The notes below the pieces were generated by a model. The model saw nothing but the letters and a program-made list of their open reading frames with translations. It was not told the DNA's origin and searched no databases. Position numbers and translations under genes: made by a program. Positions 33,457 through 42,196 of a stretch of DNA of 64,000 nt are shown here, in pieces. Numbering within the stretch: position 1 is the first letter of the stretch; each line of letters opens with the position of its first letter. Source of the stretch: JBDTSW01 sp963758845 (GTDB taxonomy: Bacteria; Actinomycetota; Thermoleophilia; Solirubrobacterales; 70-9); contig CAVWWX010000002.1 of the NCBI GenBank assembly GCA_963758845.1, forward strand, positions 1,550,001 to 1,614,000. The letters are read 5' to 3'.

Positions 33457-34170
33457 CTAGAGGCTCGACAATGCCGTTGCCACGGCAAAGCCCACTACCG
33501 CGATGAGCCCGGCAGGGCGGCCACCCTTTTCCCTTGCCTCAGGGATCATCGAGTCGATCAGCATCACCAGCAACGCGCCCGCGGCAAAGCCGTCGATTCC
33601 GGCCTGGAATTCTGTGGAGACCGATTCGGCGAGCGCGTACCCGACACCACTGGAAATGGTGCAGACGAGTGCGACCAGAACAAAGAGCCTGAAGATCGTT
33701 GCGCGCGCCATCCCCGTTGCCTGCATGTCGACTCCTGCGCCGATGCCCTCCGGCAGGTTGGAGACGAAGATCGCCACCACCAGGGCCACGCTGACCGGTT
33801 CCCCTCCGGCGAGGCCGATGCCGAGGACGGCCTGCTCAGGGACGCCGTCGAGAAAGGACCCGAGCGCGAGGCTCGTCCCGGAGCTACCACCGCTCTGGCC
33901 AGGCGCGGCCTTGTCGCGGCGCGCGAGCATGCCGTCAGCGGCGAAGTAGGTCAGCGCCCCGAGCGCGAGCCCGGCGGCGACCGCCCCCGCGCTGCCAATC
34001 TCTAGCCCCTCCTGGGCGAGCTCGAGGCTGACCGCGCTGATCAGCGCACCGGCGCCGAAGGCCAGGACGAGGCCGACCGGGCGCGGTGACCAACTGCGCA
34101 CAAATGCAAGCCCGACGCCGATCACCAAGGACGAGGCCGCGAGGGCGCCCCAACCCAATGCAGCGCCCAC
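33457..34170 (-). CDS. ZIP-family-like membrane protein lacking the metal histidines
   Basis: 237 residues, about seven to eight TM helices in ZIP order. The positions of the conserved HNxPEG motifs read LDGVPEQAVLG (about 110) and SNLPEGIGAG (about 140): the PE(G) part is kept, the His of both motifs is Asp/Ser. The next helix (GFAAGALLVMLIDSMIPEA) is well conserved. It may carry a different metal or have lost zinc transport. It is convergent with the beta-propeller gene and stands alone. Confidence 0.75.
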   Translation of the reverse strand: MGAALGWGALAASSLVIGVGLAFVRSWSPRPVGLVLAFGAGALISAVSLELAQEGLEIGSAGAVAAGLALGALTYFAADGMLARRDKAAPGQSGGSSGTSLALGSFLDGVPEQAVLGIGLAGGEPVSVALVVAIFVSNLPEGIGAGVDMQATGMARATIFRLFVLVALVCTISSGVGYALAESVSTEFQAGIDGFAAGALLVMLIDSMIPEAREKGGRPAGLIAVVGFAVATALSSL

Positions 34171-34260
34171 CTCAGATCTCCAGGTTCGTCATCGAGGCAG
34201 TATCGCGCCGGCCGGGTCGGCAGATCGACGCCGACGCCGACGAGCTGTAGCGCGAGATCG

Positions 34261-34290
34261 AGCCCGCGGCAAAGGTAGACGCCGCGGGCT
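34261..34290. promoter_or_regulatory. Perfect 10-bp inverted repeat
   Basis: AGCCCGCGGC (34261-34270) and GCCGCGGGCT (34281-34290) form a stem with a 10-base loop. It lies 27 bases before the start of the next plus-strand gene, with no T-run, so a 5'-leader structure or operator is as likely as a terminator. Confidence 0.4.
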
Positions 34291-34317
34291 ATCGGACCAT
34301 GGCGTAGGGTGGAAAAC

Positions 34318-35661
34318 GTGAGCGAGGGCGACGTGAGCAAGAGAACCGGCCGTAGGGCCCTGCCGATCATCATCATCGTCCTCGCGACCGTTATCGGCAT
34401 CGTGTCGGTATTCGCGCTGTGGGCCAAGCGCCAGCTGCTCGAGACCGAGACCTGGACCACGACGAGCGAGGAGCTGATCCAGGACGCCGACATCCAGTCG
34501 GCCCTCAACACCTTCATCGTCACCGCGATCTTCGACAACGTCGACGTCGAGGCCGAGCTCGCCAATCGGCTTCCCCCGCAGCTCGCGCCGCTCGCTGCCC
34601 CGATCTCCGGAGCGCTTCGCAGCGGCGCCGACGACGTCGTCGCCAAGGCGCTCTCCGAGCCAAAGGTCCAGCAGCTCTTCGTCGACGCGAGTGCAGCGGC
34701 GCAAAGCAAGCTGATCGCGCTGATCGACGACGAGGGCGAGTTCGTCTCGACCACCAGCGGGGTGGTGACGCTCGACCTCACCTCGGTGCTCGCGTCGGTG
34801 ACCGCGCAACTCGGGTTGCCGGACGTGGCCGCCAAGCTGCCACCGGAGGCGAGCTCGATCGAGATCATGAAGTCGAGCGAGCTCGACGCCGCCCAGAAGG
34901 GCCTCAACCTCCTGCAGAAGGTCGGCTACGTGCTCACCGCGCTCGTCCTGCTCCTCTACGCGGCTGCGATCGCGCTTGCCGGCGATCGCCGTCGCCAAAC
35001 GTTGCGCGCCGTCGGCTTCTCGTTCATCCTCGTCGGCGTCGTCGTCCTCGTCGCCCGCGGTGCGGCCGGCAACCTCGTCGTCGGCTCGCTGAGCGAGGTC
35101 GCATCGTCCGATGCGGCGGTCAGCTCCGTCTACGACATCGGCAGCTCTCTGATCCTCGAGACGGGCCAGTCGATCGTCCTCTACGGGATCGTGCTCGTGC
35201 TCGCCGCCTGGCTCGCGGGCCCGACCCGCTGGGCGACCTCGATCCGTCGCTCGCTCACGCCCTACCTGCGCCAGCCGGGCTACGCCTACGGCGGGCTCGC
35301 CACGCTGTTGCTGTTGCTGTTCTGGTGGGACCCCGTGATCGCTACACACAGGCTGGTCCCGTCGCTGGTCTTGATCGCCCTCGCGGCGCTCGGGACCGAG
35401 ATGCTGCGTCGCCAGGTGATCCGCGAGTTCCCCGACCACGTCACGACCGGCTCCCCCGCCGGCGCCGCGCAGGCAATTGCCGAGCGCATGCGCGAGGGCC
35501 GCCAGGGACGCGTCGCAACCGCCGGCGCGCCGGCTACCGCGGCGGCCGGTGGCGACCAGCGCGTCGGCGAGATTGAGCGCCTGGCCGGGCTCCGCGACTC
35601 GGGCGCGCTCACGGATGAGGAATTCGCCGCAGAGAAGGCGCGGATCCTTTCCTCCACCTAG
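34318..35661 (+). CDS. Membrane protein with C-terminal SHOCT domain
   Basis: About 447 residues. TM1 (about 15-35) is followed by a 180-residue extracytoplasmic helical region, then TM helices near 205-225, 235-255, 280-300 and 320-355, a flexible Ala/Gly linker, and a SHOCT motif at the very end (RLAGLRDSGALTDEEFAAEK). The long loop with DADIQSALNTFIV resembles the many actinobacterial integral membrane proteins of unknown function. GTG at 34318 has AGGGTGG five bases upstream and is preferred over GTG at 34309. Confidence 0.75.
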   Translation: MSEGDVSKRTGRRALPIIIIVLATVIGIVSVFALWAKRQLLETETWTTTSEELIQDADIQSALNTFIVTAIFDNVDVEAELANRLPPQLAPLAAPISGALRSGADDVVAKALSEPKVQQLFVDASAAAQSKLIALIDDEGEFVSTTSGVVTLDLTSVLASVTAQLGLPDVAAKLPPEASSIEIMKSSELDAAQKGLNLLQKVGYVLTALVLLLYAAAIALAGDRRRQTLRAVGFSFILVGVVVLVARGAAGNLVVGSLSEVASSDAAVSSVYDIGSSLILETGQSIVLYGIVLVLAAWLAGPTRWATSIRRSLTPYLRQPGYAYGGLATLLLLLFWWDPVIATHRLVPSLVLIALAALGTEMLRRQVIREFPDHVTTGSPAGAAQAIAERMREGRQGRVATAGAPATAAAGGDQRVGEIERLAGLRDSGALTDEEFAAEKARILSST

Positions 35662-35735
35662 TCGCTCGGCGGTGCCAGCCTCCCCTCAAGGGTGACGCTG
35701 TCGTCGTTGAGATGAAGCGTCCCGCCCCCCTCCGG

Positions 35736-36143
35736 TCAGTCAAGGCCGGCCGCCTCGCGCGCGGCGGCGAGGGTCGAGCCCCCGCCGAGCACCTCCAGCC
35801 GGACGATCGCTCCGTCGCGGAGCGTCCAGGAGATGAGGATGGAGTTCTCGATCCGGGCGTCGCTGCCGGGCATCGTGCCCGAGATCCGCGCCTCGGTCAG
35901 GACGACCTCGCCCCGATCGTGGATCCGGTCGGCCTCGATGCGGGGGGCGCCGGCCAGGGTCTCCCACTGGGCCCGGAGCACCGCCGCGAGCGCTTCACGA
36001 CCCCGTCGCGTCCCGGGTTCGAGCGACTCCGGTGCGTTCACGTACTCGACCTCGGGGTCCGAGAGCGCGAGCATCGCGTCGACGTCATGAGCGTTCCAGG
36101 CCTCGAACGCCCGCCTGACCACGTTCACGTTCGCCTCAGACAT
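35736..36143 (-). CDS. SnoaL-like (NTF2 fold) protein
   Basis: 135 residues. The start NVVRRAFEAWNAHDVDAMLA and DPEVEYVNAPES are typical of the SnoaL_2/NTF2-like fold, as are RIEADRIHDRGEVVL and SWTLRDGAIVRLEVL. The cone-shaped fold binds small molecules; members are isomerases, hydrolases or binding proteins. ATG at 36143 fits the domain start. Next to the PP-loop/GNAT gene in the same direction, 47 bases apart. Confidence 0.85.
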   Translation of the reverse strand: MSEANVNVVRRAFEAWNAHDVDAMLALSDPEVEYVNAPESLEPGTRRGREALAAVLRAQWETLAGAPRIEADRIHDRGEVVLTEARISGTMPGSDARIENSILISWTLRDGAIVRLEVLGGGSTLAAAREAAGLD

Positions 36144-36190
36144 CGCGCTGGAGTTTCCCAACCGGCGCCCGAGCCCGCCGGCGAGTCGCC

Positions 36191-37906
36191 TCAGCCGTCT
36201 TGATCGCGAGCCATCCCGGCGGCCGCGCTGGCCATGGGGGCCTCGAGGGTCGTCCAGCGGTCGACGTCGGGGCGGCCGAAGCGGTGCACCTTCGGGACCT
36301 CGCCGGTCTGGCGGTATCCGTAGTCGCGGATCAGCCATGCCGCCAGCCCGGGCCTGTCGGTGTTCGTTACGACCTTCACCGCGCCGGCCTCGACCATCAG
36401 CTGAAGCCGATGGTCGACCAGCGCCCGTCCGATGCCCCGGGCGCGGTGCTCCTCGTTCACCGCGAGCAGCAGGTTCTTGCCGACGATCCCCTCGTCCGTC
36501 CGGTCGAGGCGAAAGCCGGCGACGCCGACGACGTCGCCCCGGCGCTCGGCGACGAGCCACCGGCCGACGTCGAAATCCTCCATCTCCGGGCAGGGGATCG
36601 GGAGCAGCCCCTCGGGCTCGAGGACCGCCAGCATCGCCTGGCGATCGTCGGGCAGCACCACCGTGCGGATCTCGAAATCCGGGCGGGCCTTCGACGGCCG
36701 CCGGAACGCGGCCAGGCGCCCGAGCGCCCGGCGGTGGGAGACGCGGATGGCGCGGCGCAGGCGCCGGCGCCCGCGCCGGCGTGCCCTCGAACCCCTCGAT
36801 GCCGCCGTCCTGCGGGCCTTGAGCAGGCGCGCGCGGTAGGGGCCCCACCGCATCGCCGTGCGCAGGGCCTCCGCGAGCTCGCGGTCGCCCGCGGCCTCGG
36901 CCTCCGCGATCAGGTCGCGGATCAAGGTCGCCCACCCCCGCCCGAGCACGGGCATCCGCCTGATCTCGCGCAGCGGCAACTCGTGCGGCAGGGTGGCGCA
37001 GCGCTCGAGCGCGCCCATGATTCGAAGCGAGGCCATCGTCCGCAGGCACTTCTCGCAGTGGCCGCAGTTGACCTTCCCCGCGGCGGGCTCCTCGAAGCAA
37101 CACCGCAGATGCTTCAGCGCGCTCTCGGATTGGGCCAACTTCGCCACCTTGCGAGTCCGGGCCAGGGCCCCGTGGTGGGCGATCTCGACCGCCTCGGTGG
37201 ACCACAGTGGATCAAGCAGCGCATGCGATCCCCACGGATAGAGGTCGCGGTACGTGTGGGTGGCGGGGATCAGCACCTCGCGGAAGCGGTCCCCGGCCAG
37301 GAGCGCCACCGACGCCAGCGCCGCCCCATGCGCGTGAAAGCCCCACTTGCACCCGGGCCAGGTCAGATCCTTGATGTTCGTCTCCGCCTCGATCAGCTCG
37401 AGGTCCAGCTCGCCTGCCGCCTGGCGAAGGGAGGCGGCCACCCGCTCGCGCCGGGCCTCGTCGGCCAGCGCGATGTCGAACCCGTGCACGAAGATCACGG
37501 CGTCCAGTCGCTCGATCTCGGTCAGCACCGAGTAGAAGCTGTCAACGCCGCCGGTGAAGAAGCAGGCCACGCCGCGGTCGGCGGAGGCCGGGGGGTCGCT
37601 CGGCGCGCCGCGGGCCGTGACCTCGACCCGGGCCCAGTCCTGCCACCAGCCGGCGAGGACTGCCTGAGCGGAGTCCAGGCCTTCGCGCAGCCGCGGCGAG
37701 AGCTCGCCCGGCAGCTCGAGCTGCCAGCCATGGCTCATCGCGACGGGGAGGAGCGCGACCGCCAGGGCATCGGCCCGCTGCACGGGCTCGATCCCTCCCA
37801 GGCGGTAGGTGATCTCGTGCTCTTGACCTTCCAGGGTGAGCTGTGCGCGAAGCACGTCGCCCTCGCCCGTCAGATCGCGCACGACCAGCTTGCCGTCGGC
37901 GCTCAC
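36191..37906 (-). CDS. PP-loop (QueC/ExsB-like) ATPase domain fused to a GNAT acetyltransferase
   Basis: 571 residues, GTG start. Residues about 110-330 form an adenine-nucleotide alpha-hydrolase fold. FTGGVDSFYSVL (about 116) is the PP-loop, and CCFEEPAAGKVNCGHCEKC (about 266) is a QueC-like zinc cluster followed by LRTM. A basic linker rich in Arg (about 365-395) leads to a GNAT domain (about 405-550) with LLLAVNEEHRARGIGRALVD as the acetyl-CoA loop. The PP-loop part would adenylate a carboxylate or similar group and the GNAT part would acylate an amine. The pair in one chain is unusual. The substrate is unknown. Confidence 0.8.
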   Translation of the reverse strand: MSADGKLVVRDLTGEGDVLRAQLTLEGQEHEITYRLGGIEPVQRADALAVALLPVAMSHGWQLELPGELSPRLREGLDSAQAVLAGWWQDWARVEVTARGAPSDPPASADRGVACFFTGGVDSFYSVLTEIERLDAVIFVHGFDIALADEARRERVAASLRQAAGELDLELIEAETNIKDLTWPGCKWGFHAHGAALASVALLAGDRFREVLIPATHTYRDLYPWGSHALLDPLWSTEAVEIAHHGALARTRKVAKLAQSESALKHLRCCFEEPAAGKVNCGHCEKCLRTMASLRIMGALERCATLPHELPLREIRRMPVLGRGWATLIRDLIAEAEAAGDRELAEALRTAMRWGPYRARLLKARRTAASRGSRARRRGRRRLRRAIRVSHRRALGRLAAFRRPSKARPDFEIRTVVLPDDRQAMLAVLEPEGLLPIPCPEMEDFDVGRWLVAERRGDVVGVAGFRLDRTDEGIVGKNLLLAVNEEHRARGIGRALVDHRLQLMVEAGAVKVVTNTDRPGLAAWLIRDYGYRQTGEVPKVHRFGRPDVDRWTTLEAPMASAAAGMARDQDG

Positions 37907-37959
37907 GTCCGGTCCAAATCTAGTCGGGATAGGGTGGGCGGCCGAGAAGGGGAGAGGGA

Positions 37960-39717
37960 ATGGGTTTTCTCACACCGACGCCGCCACCGTTCGACCTCGA
38001 CGAATGGAAGGCGAAGCCCCACCTTGCGCGGATCAAGCCCCTCGCCCAGGACTGGGCGCTGAACGGCTTCGGCACCCCGACGGCCGTCTACCTCCTCTAC
38101 GTCGTCAAGCTGATCATCTTCTCGGTCGGCGGGCTTGCCCTGATCGGCGCGACCACGCCCGGGCTGGGCGGGCTGGGCGATTTCGGCGACTGGTGGACAC
38201 AGCCGATCGTCTTCCAGAAGCTGGTCGTCTGGCTGACGCTGTGGGAGATCGTTGGCCTGGGTTGCGGGTCGATGCCGCTCACCTTTCGCTTCCTGCCGCC
38301 GATCGGGAGCATCATCTACTGGCTGCGGCCCGGAACGGTGCGCCTGCCGCCGTGGCCGGACAAGGTCCCACTCACGGCCGGCACCACCAGGGGCCTGGCC
38401 GACGTTGGCCTCTACGCCGGCGTGCTCGCCGCCCTCGCCTACCTGCTGTTCTCGAACGGGGACCCGGTGGCCGGTGCGTCCGCCGGGCGCCTCGACCCGG
38501 CGGCGATCGCCGTCCTGCTGGGCCTGATCGGCCTCCTGGGGCTGCGCGACAAGGTCTCGTTCCTGGCCGCGCGCATCGAGGTCTACGGGCCGCTCCTGAT
38601 CGTCTTCCTGTTCCCGCTGGAGAACCTGTTCGTGGGCGCCCAGTTCGTGTTCCTGTGCATCTGGCTCGGCGCGGCGAGCTCGAAGCTCAACCGCCACTTC
38701 CCGTTCGTGGTCTCGGTGATGATCAGCAACACGCCTTGGAACCGCTCGCGCAAGGCGAAGGCGGGCCTCTACCGCAGCCAGGAGGACCTGCGGCCCTCGT
38801 GGAGGGCGGCGCTGGCCGCCCACATGGGCACCGTGACCGAGTTCTCGCTGCCGCTGCTCCTGTTCTTCACCAGCAAAGGCCCCCTGGGGACCATCGCCGT
38901 GATCGGGATGATCCTGTTCCACATCCACATCACGTCGACGTTCCCGCTCGCGGTGCCGCTCGAGTGGAACCTCTTCATGATCTTCGGGATCCTCTTCTTG
39001 TTCGGCGAGTACGGCGACGTGCCGCTGTCGACGTTGGACCTGCCCCTGTTCTTGATCCTGCTCGCGACCAGCGTGCTGATCCCGGTGGTCGGGAACTTCA
39101 GGCCGGACAAGGTCTCGTTCCTGCCAGCCATGCGCTACTACGCCGGCAACTGGGCGACCAGCGTCTGGTGCTTCCGCAAGAGCACCGGCGCCGAGGAGCG
39201 GCTGGACAGGCGGGTCAGGAAGTCGGCGCCGATCGTGATCAAGCAGCTCGAGCGGCTCTACGGCCGTGAGCTAGCCGAGTACATGCTGAACAAGGGCCTT
39301 GCCTTCCGGGCGATGCACTCCCACGGGCGGGCCCTGAACGCCCTGCTCCCGCACGCGGTCGACGACGTCGAGGCCTACGATGTTCGCGAGGGGGAGCTGG
39401 TCTCGAACGTCGTCAACGGCTGGAACTTCGGCGACGGGCACCTTCACAGCGAGCAGCTGCTCGGCGCCGTCCAGGAACGCTGCTCGTATGAGCCGGGCGA
39501 CGTGCGCGTGATCATCCTCGAGTCCCAGCCGGCCCATATCCAGCGCCAGCGCTACCGGGTCGTCGATGCTGCCGAGGGGCTGATCGAGGAGGGCTGGGTC
39601 AACGTGGCCGACATGGTCCGGCTGGGCCCCTGGCTGGACGAGTCGTTCGAGTCATTCCCGGTTGAGGTCGATGGCGCCGTCCCGGCGAGAACGCCGAGCC
39701 CCGCGCCCGCCGGGTGA
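37960..39717 (+). CDS. DUF3556 membrane protein
   Basis: 585 residues. The start DEWKAKPHLARIKPLAQDWA then LNGFGTPTAVYLLY is the DUF3556 signature. About ten TM helices lie between residues 45 and 390 (for instance IVFLFPLENLFVGAQFVFL). A soluble C-terminal domain (about 400-570) has GWNFGDGHLHSEQLLGAVQ and ends in a Pro/Ala tail. Function is unknown in actinobacteria. The next gene starts at GTGA overlapping the stop, so the protein is made together with a phytoene-desaturase-like oxidoreductase, hinting at work on the same lipid. Confidence 0.88.
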   Translation: MGFLTPTPPPFDLDEWKAKPHLARIKPLAQDWALNGFGTPTAVYLLYVVKLIIFSVGGLALIGATTPGLGGLGDFGDWWTQPIVFQKLVVWLTLWEIVGLGCGSMPLTFRFLPPIGSIIYWLRPGTVRLPPWPDKVPLTAGTTRGLADVGLYAGVLAALAYLLFSNGDPVAGASAGRLDPAAIAVLLGLIGLLGLRDKVSFLAARIEVYGPLLIVFLFPLENLFVGAQFVFLCIWLGAASSKLNRHFPFVVSVMISNTPWNRSRKAKAGLYRSQEDLRPSWRAALAAHMGTVTEFSLPLLLFFTSKGPLGTIAVIGMILFHIHITSTFPLAVPLEWNLFMIFGILFLFGEYGDVPLSTLDLPLFLILLATSVLIPVVGNFRPDKVSFLPAMRYYAGNWATSVWCFRKSTGAEERLDRRVRKSAPIVIKQLERLYGRELAEYMLNKGLAFRAMHSHGRALNALLPHAVDDVEAYDVREGELVSNVVNGWNFGDGHLHSEQLLGAVQERCSYEPGDVRVIILESQPAHIQRQRYRVVDAAEGLIEEGWVNVADMVRLGPWLDESFESFPVEVDGAVPARTPSPAPAG

Positions 39718-41126
39718 GCTCCGCGGTCATCGTCGGCGCCGGCCCCAACGGGCTGGCGGCAGCGGCGGCCCTGGCCGCGCGCGGTGTGAGCGTGACGGTG
39801 ATCGAGGGCGCGGAGACGATCGGCGGCGGCGCGCGAAGCAGCGAGCTCACCGTCCCAGGCGTGATCCACGACGACTGCTCGGCCGTCCATGCGATGGCGG
39901 TGGGCTCGCCCGCGCTGCTCGAGCACGACCTCGGGCGTCACGGCCTCGAATGGTGCTGGCCCGAGGTCGATCTGGCGCACCCGCTCGACGACGGGACCGC
40001 CCCGGCGATGGTCCGGTCGATCGACGAGACGGCGGCCGCGCTGGGCGTCGACGGCGCGAGCTGGAAGCGCCTGTTCGGCCGGTCCTCGGCCGGATTCGAC
40101 GCGCTGAGCGAGGACATCATGCGCCCGGTGCTACATCTCCCTCGCCACCCGCTGGCGCTGCTGCGCTTCGGGCTCACGGCGGCGACGCCCGCCTCGGTCT
40201 TGGCGCGACGGTTCTCGGGCGCCGCGACGCGGGCGCTCTTCGCCGGTGTGGCCGCCCACGCGTTCAGGCCGCTCGGGACGCCGATGAGCTCGTCCGTCGG
40301 CATGGCCCTGATCTGCTCCTGCCACCGCTACGGCTGGCCCGTCGCGCGCGGCGGCTCGCAGGCGATCGCCGACGCCCTGGCGGCCGTCGTCGCCGAGAAC
40401 GGCGGCACGATCGAGACCGGCCGCACGGTGCGGTCGCTCGGCGAGCTGGACGATGCCGACGCGGTGCTGCTGGACCTCGGGCCGGGCGCCGTGGCTGACG
40501 TCGCCGGTGACAGGCTTCCCGGCCGCGTCGCTCGGGCCTATCGCCGCTACCGCCACGGGCCCGGGGCCTTCAAGGTCGACCTGGCCGTCGAGGGCGGCGT
40601 CCCCTGGACCGCCGAGCCCGCCCACCGCGCCGGCACCGTGCACGCGATCGGCTCCTTCGAGGAAATCGCGATCGCCGAGCGCGACGTCAGCCGCGGCGTC
40701 ATGCCCGAGCGCCCCTTCGTCCTCGTCGGTCAGCAGTACCTGGCCGACCGCTCGCGCTCGAACGGCGACGTCCACCCGGTGTGGGCCTACGCCCACGTCC
40801 CGAGCGGCTACGACGGCGACGCCACCGAGGCGGTGATCGACCAGATCGAGCGCTTCGCCCCGGGCCTGCGTGAGCGGATCGCCGGCCGCTTCGTCCGCTC
40901 GACCGCCGAGATGCCCGCCTACAACCCCAACTACGTCGGCGGCGACATCATCACCGGGGCCAACACGGCGCGCCAGATCCTCTTTCGCCCGCGCCTGGCC
41001 TCCGACCCTTACGCGACCGGCATCCCGGGCGTCTACATCTGCTCGGCCGCAACGCCGCCCGGCGCCGGGGCGCACGGAATGAACGGCTACAACGCCGCCG
41101 TGCGGGCCCTCAGGCACATCGGCTAG
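39714..41126 (+). CDS. Phytoene desaturase-like FAD oxidoreductase
   Basis: 470 residues. The FAD motif VIVGAGPNGLAAAAALAARG starts at residue 5, with IEGAETIGGGARS next. The C-terminal signature PGVYICSAATPPGAGAHGMN is the flavin-binding end of the carotenoid desaturase/amine oxidase superfamily. The GTG start overlaps the DUF3556 stop by four bases, and the two genes form a coupled pair. Substrate is inferred to be a hydrophobic lipid or isoprenoid held by or delivered to the membrane partner. Confidence 0.9.
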   Translation: MSSAVIVGAGPNGLAAAAALAARGVSVTVIEGAETIGGGARSSELTVPGVIHDDCSAVHAMAVGSPALLEHDLGRHGLEWCWPEVDLAHPLDDGTAPAMVRSIDETAAALGVDGASWKRLFGRSSAGFDALSEDIMRPVLHLPRHPLALLRFGLTAATPASVLARRFSGAATRALFAGVAAHAFRPLGTPMSSSVGMALICSCHRYGWPVARGGSQAIADALAAVVAENGGTIETGRTVRSLGELDDADAVLLDLGPGAVADVAGDRLPGRVARAYRRYRHGPGAFKVDLAVEGGVPWTAEPAHRAGTVHAIGSFEEIAIAERDVSRGVMPERPFVLVGQQYLADRSRSNGDVHPVWAYAHVPSGYDGDATEAVIDQIERFAPGLRERIAGRFVRSTAEMPAYNPNYVGGDIITGANTARQILFRPRLASDPYATGIPGVYICSAATPPGAGAHGMNGYNAAVRALRHIG

Positions 41127-41153
41127 AGGGGCTCGACACGGGCGGCCGGCTAG

Positions 41154-41675
41154 CTAGGTGGTGTCGTCGTTCAGCTCGCGAAGCTCGCGCAGGAACGGCG
41201 AGACGAACCACAGCCACGCAAGCAATGTGGCCAGCCCGAGCGCGGCGAGGAGCGCTGCCTGGAGACTGAAGAGTACGTCCGTGATCAGCAGCAGGACGCC
41301 CGCGATCGCCACGCCGAGGAACACCATGCCGATGGTCGCCAGGCGGTTGCCGGTCAGCACCACCCAGCGCTTGTCGTTGTCGCGGAAGCGCGCCCGGTGG
41401 CGGGCCGACGGGGCGATCAGGAACACCGACGCCAGGGCCGTGCTGATCAGCGTCGTGTAGTAGACGTCCTTCTGGAAGTCCGTTACCTGCGCGAAGGCCT
41501 GCTGGAACGGCAGGACGAGCAGGAACGCGAAGAGGACCTGCACCCCGGGAAGGGCCACTCGCAGTCCTTGAAGCAGGTCCTGGAGGTTACGGTCGAGCCG
41601 CTCCTTCTCGGTCTCCCCGTGCTCGGCCGCCGAGCTGGACTCGGTGTCGGACGCCGCGCTCGGTTCGGTTCCCAT
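41154..41675 (-). CDS. DUF6328 membrane protein
   Basis: 173 residues. A charged N-terminus (TEKERLDRNLQDLLQGLRVA) precedes four TM helices. LPGVQVLFAFLLVLPFQQAF is the family signature, and PSARHRARFRDNDKRW forms the central loop. Function is unknown. It follows greA by three bases on the same strand and is probably co-transcribed. Confidence 0.85.
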   Translation of the reverse strand: MGTEPSAASDTESSSAAEHGETEKERLDRNLQDLLQGLRVALPGVQVLFAFLLVLPFQQAFAQVTDFQKDVYYTTLISTALASVFLIAPSARHRARFRDNDKRWVVLTGNRLATIGMVFLGVAIAGVLLLITDVLFSLQAALLAALGLATLLAWLWFVSPFLRELRELNDDTT

Positions 41676-41677
41676 GG

Positions 41678-42160
41678 CTAGGCGACGAGCGCCTTGATCA
41701 GGAACGACTTCCGCCCGCCGGGGGTCTCGAGCGTGACCGTCTCGCCGACCTTGCGGTCGCGCAGAGCCCTGCCGACCGGCGACTCGGCCGACAGCCGCCC
41801 CTCCGCCAGGCTCGCCTCGGTCGAGCCGACGAGGGTCCAGGTCTGCTCCTTGCCGCTGGCTTCCTCGACGACCTCGGCGGTCCGGCCGAAGGCGAAGACG
41901 CCCGCGACCGCGGCGTCGTCGACGACCTCGGCGTTGTTCAGTCGGTGGCGCAGCCGCTTGATCCGAGTCTCCAGATGTGCCTGGTCCTCCTTGGCGATGT
42001 GGTAGTCCGCGTTCTCCTTGAGGTCACCCAGCTCGCGGGCCGCCTTGATCCGCGCCGCCATCCGGGCGCGCCCGGTTCCCTCCAGCTCCTCGACCTCCGC
42101 CCTCAGGGCGTCCAGGCCCTCGGCCGTGATCGCCTCGCGTCCGCCGTCGTTCTCGCTCAT
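41678..42160 (-). CDS. greA: Transcription elongation factor GreA
   Basis: 160 residues. The N-terminal coiled coil includes GDLKENADYHIAKEDQAHLE, carrying the acidic tip that enters the RNA polymerase secondary channel. The C-terminal FKBP-like domain has SPVGRALRDRKVGETVTLE then TPGG. It rescues stalled polymerase by stimulating transcript cleavage. The start matches the family. The N-terminus is somewhat extended by SENDGGREAIT, otherwise normal. Confidence 0.95.
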   Translation of the reverse strand: MSENDGGREAITAEGLDALRAEVEELEGTGRARMAARIKAARELGDLKENADYHIAKEDQAHLETRIKRLRHRLNNAEVVDDAAVAGVFAFGRTAEVVEEASGKEQTWTLVGSTEASLAEGRLSAESPVGRALRDRKVGETVTLETPGGRKSFLIKALVA

Positions 42161-42196
42161 GGCCCCCTTTCTAACAGGGCCGCGAAATCCGGGCGC

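Noticed and set aside
35736..37205. A long frame running from the SnoaL-like gene up through the PP-loop/GNAT gene
   Set aside because: Only the last 135 codons make sense. The upstream part is Arg/Pro/Gly noise opposite in phase to the real gene.
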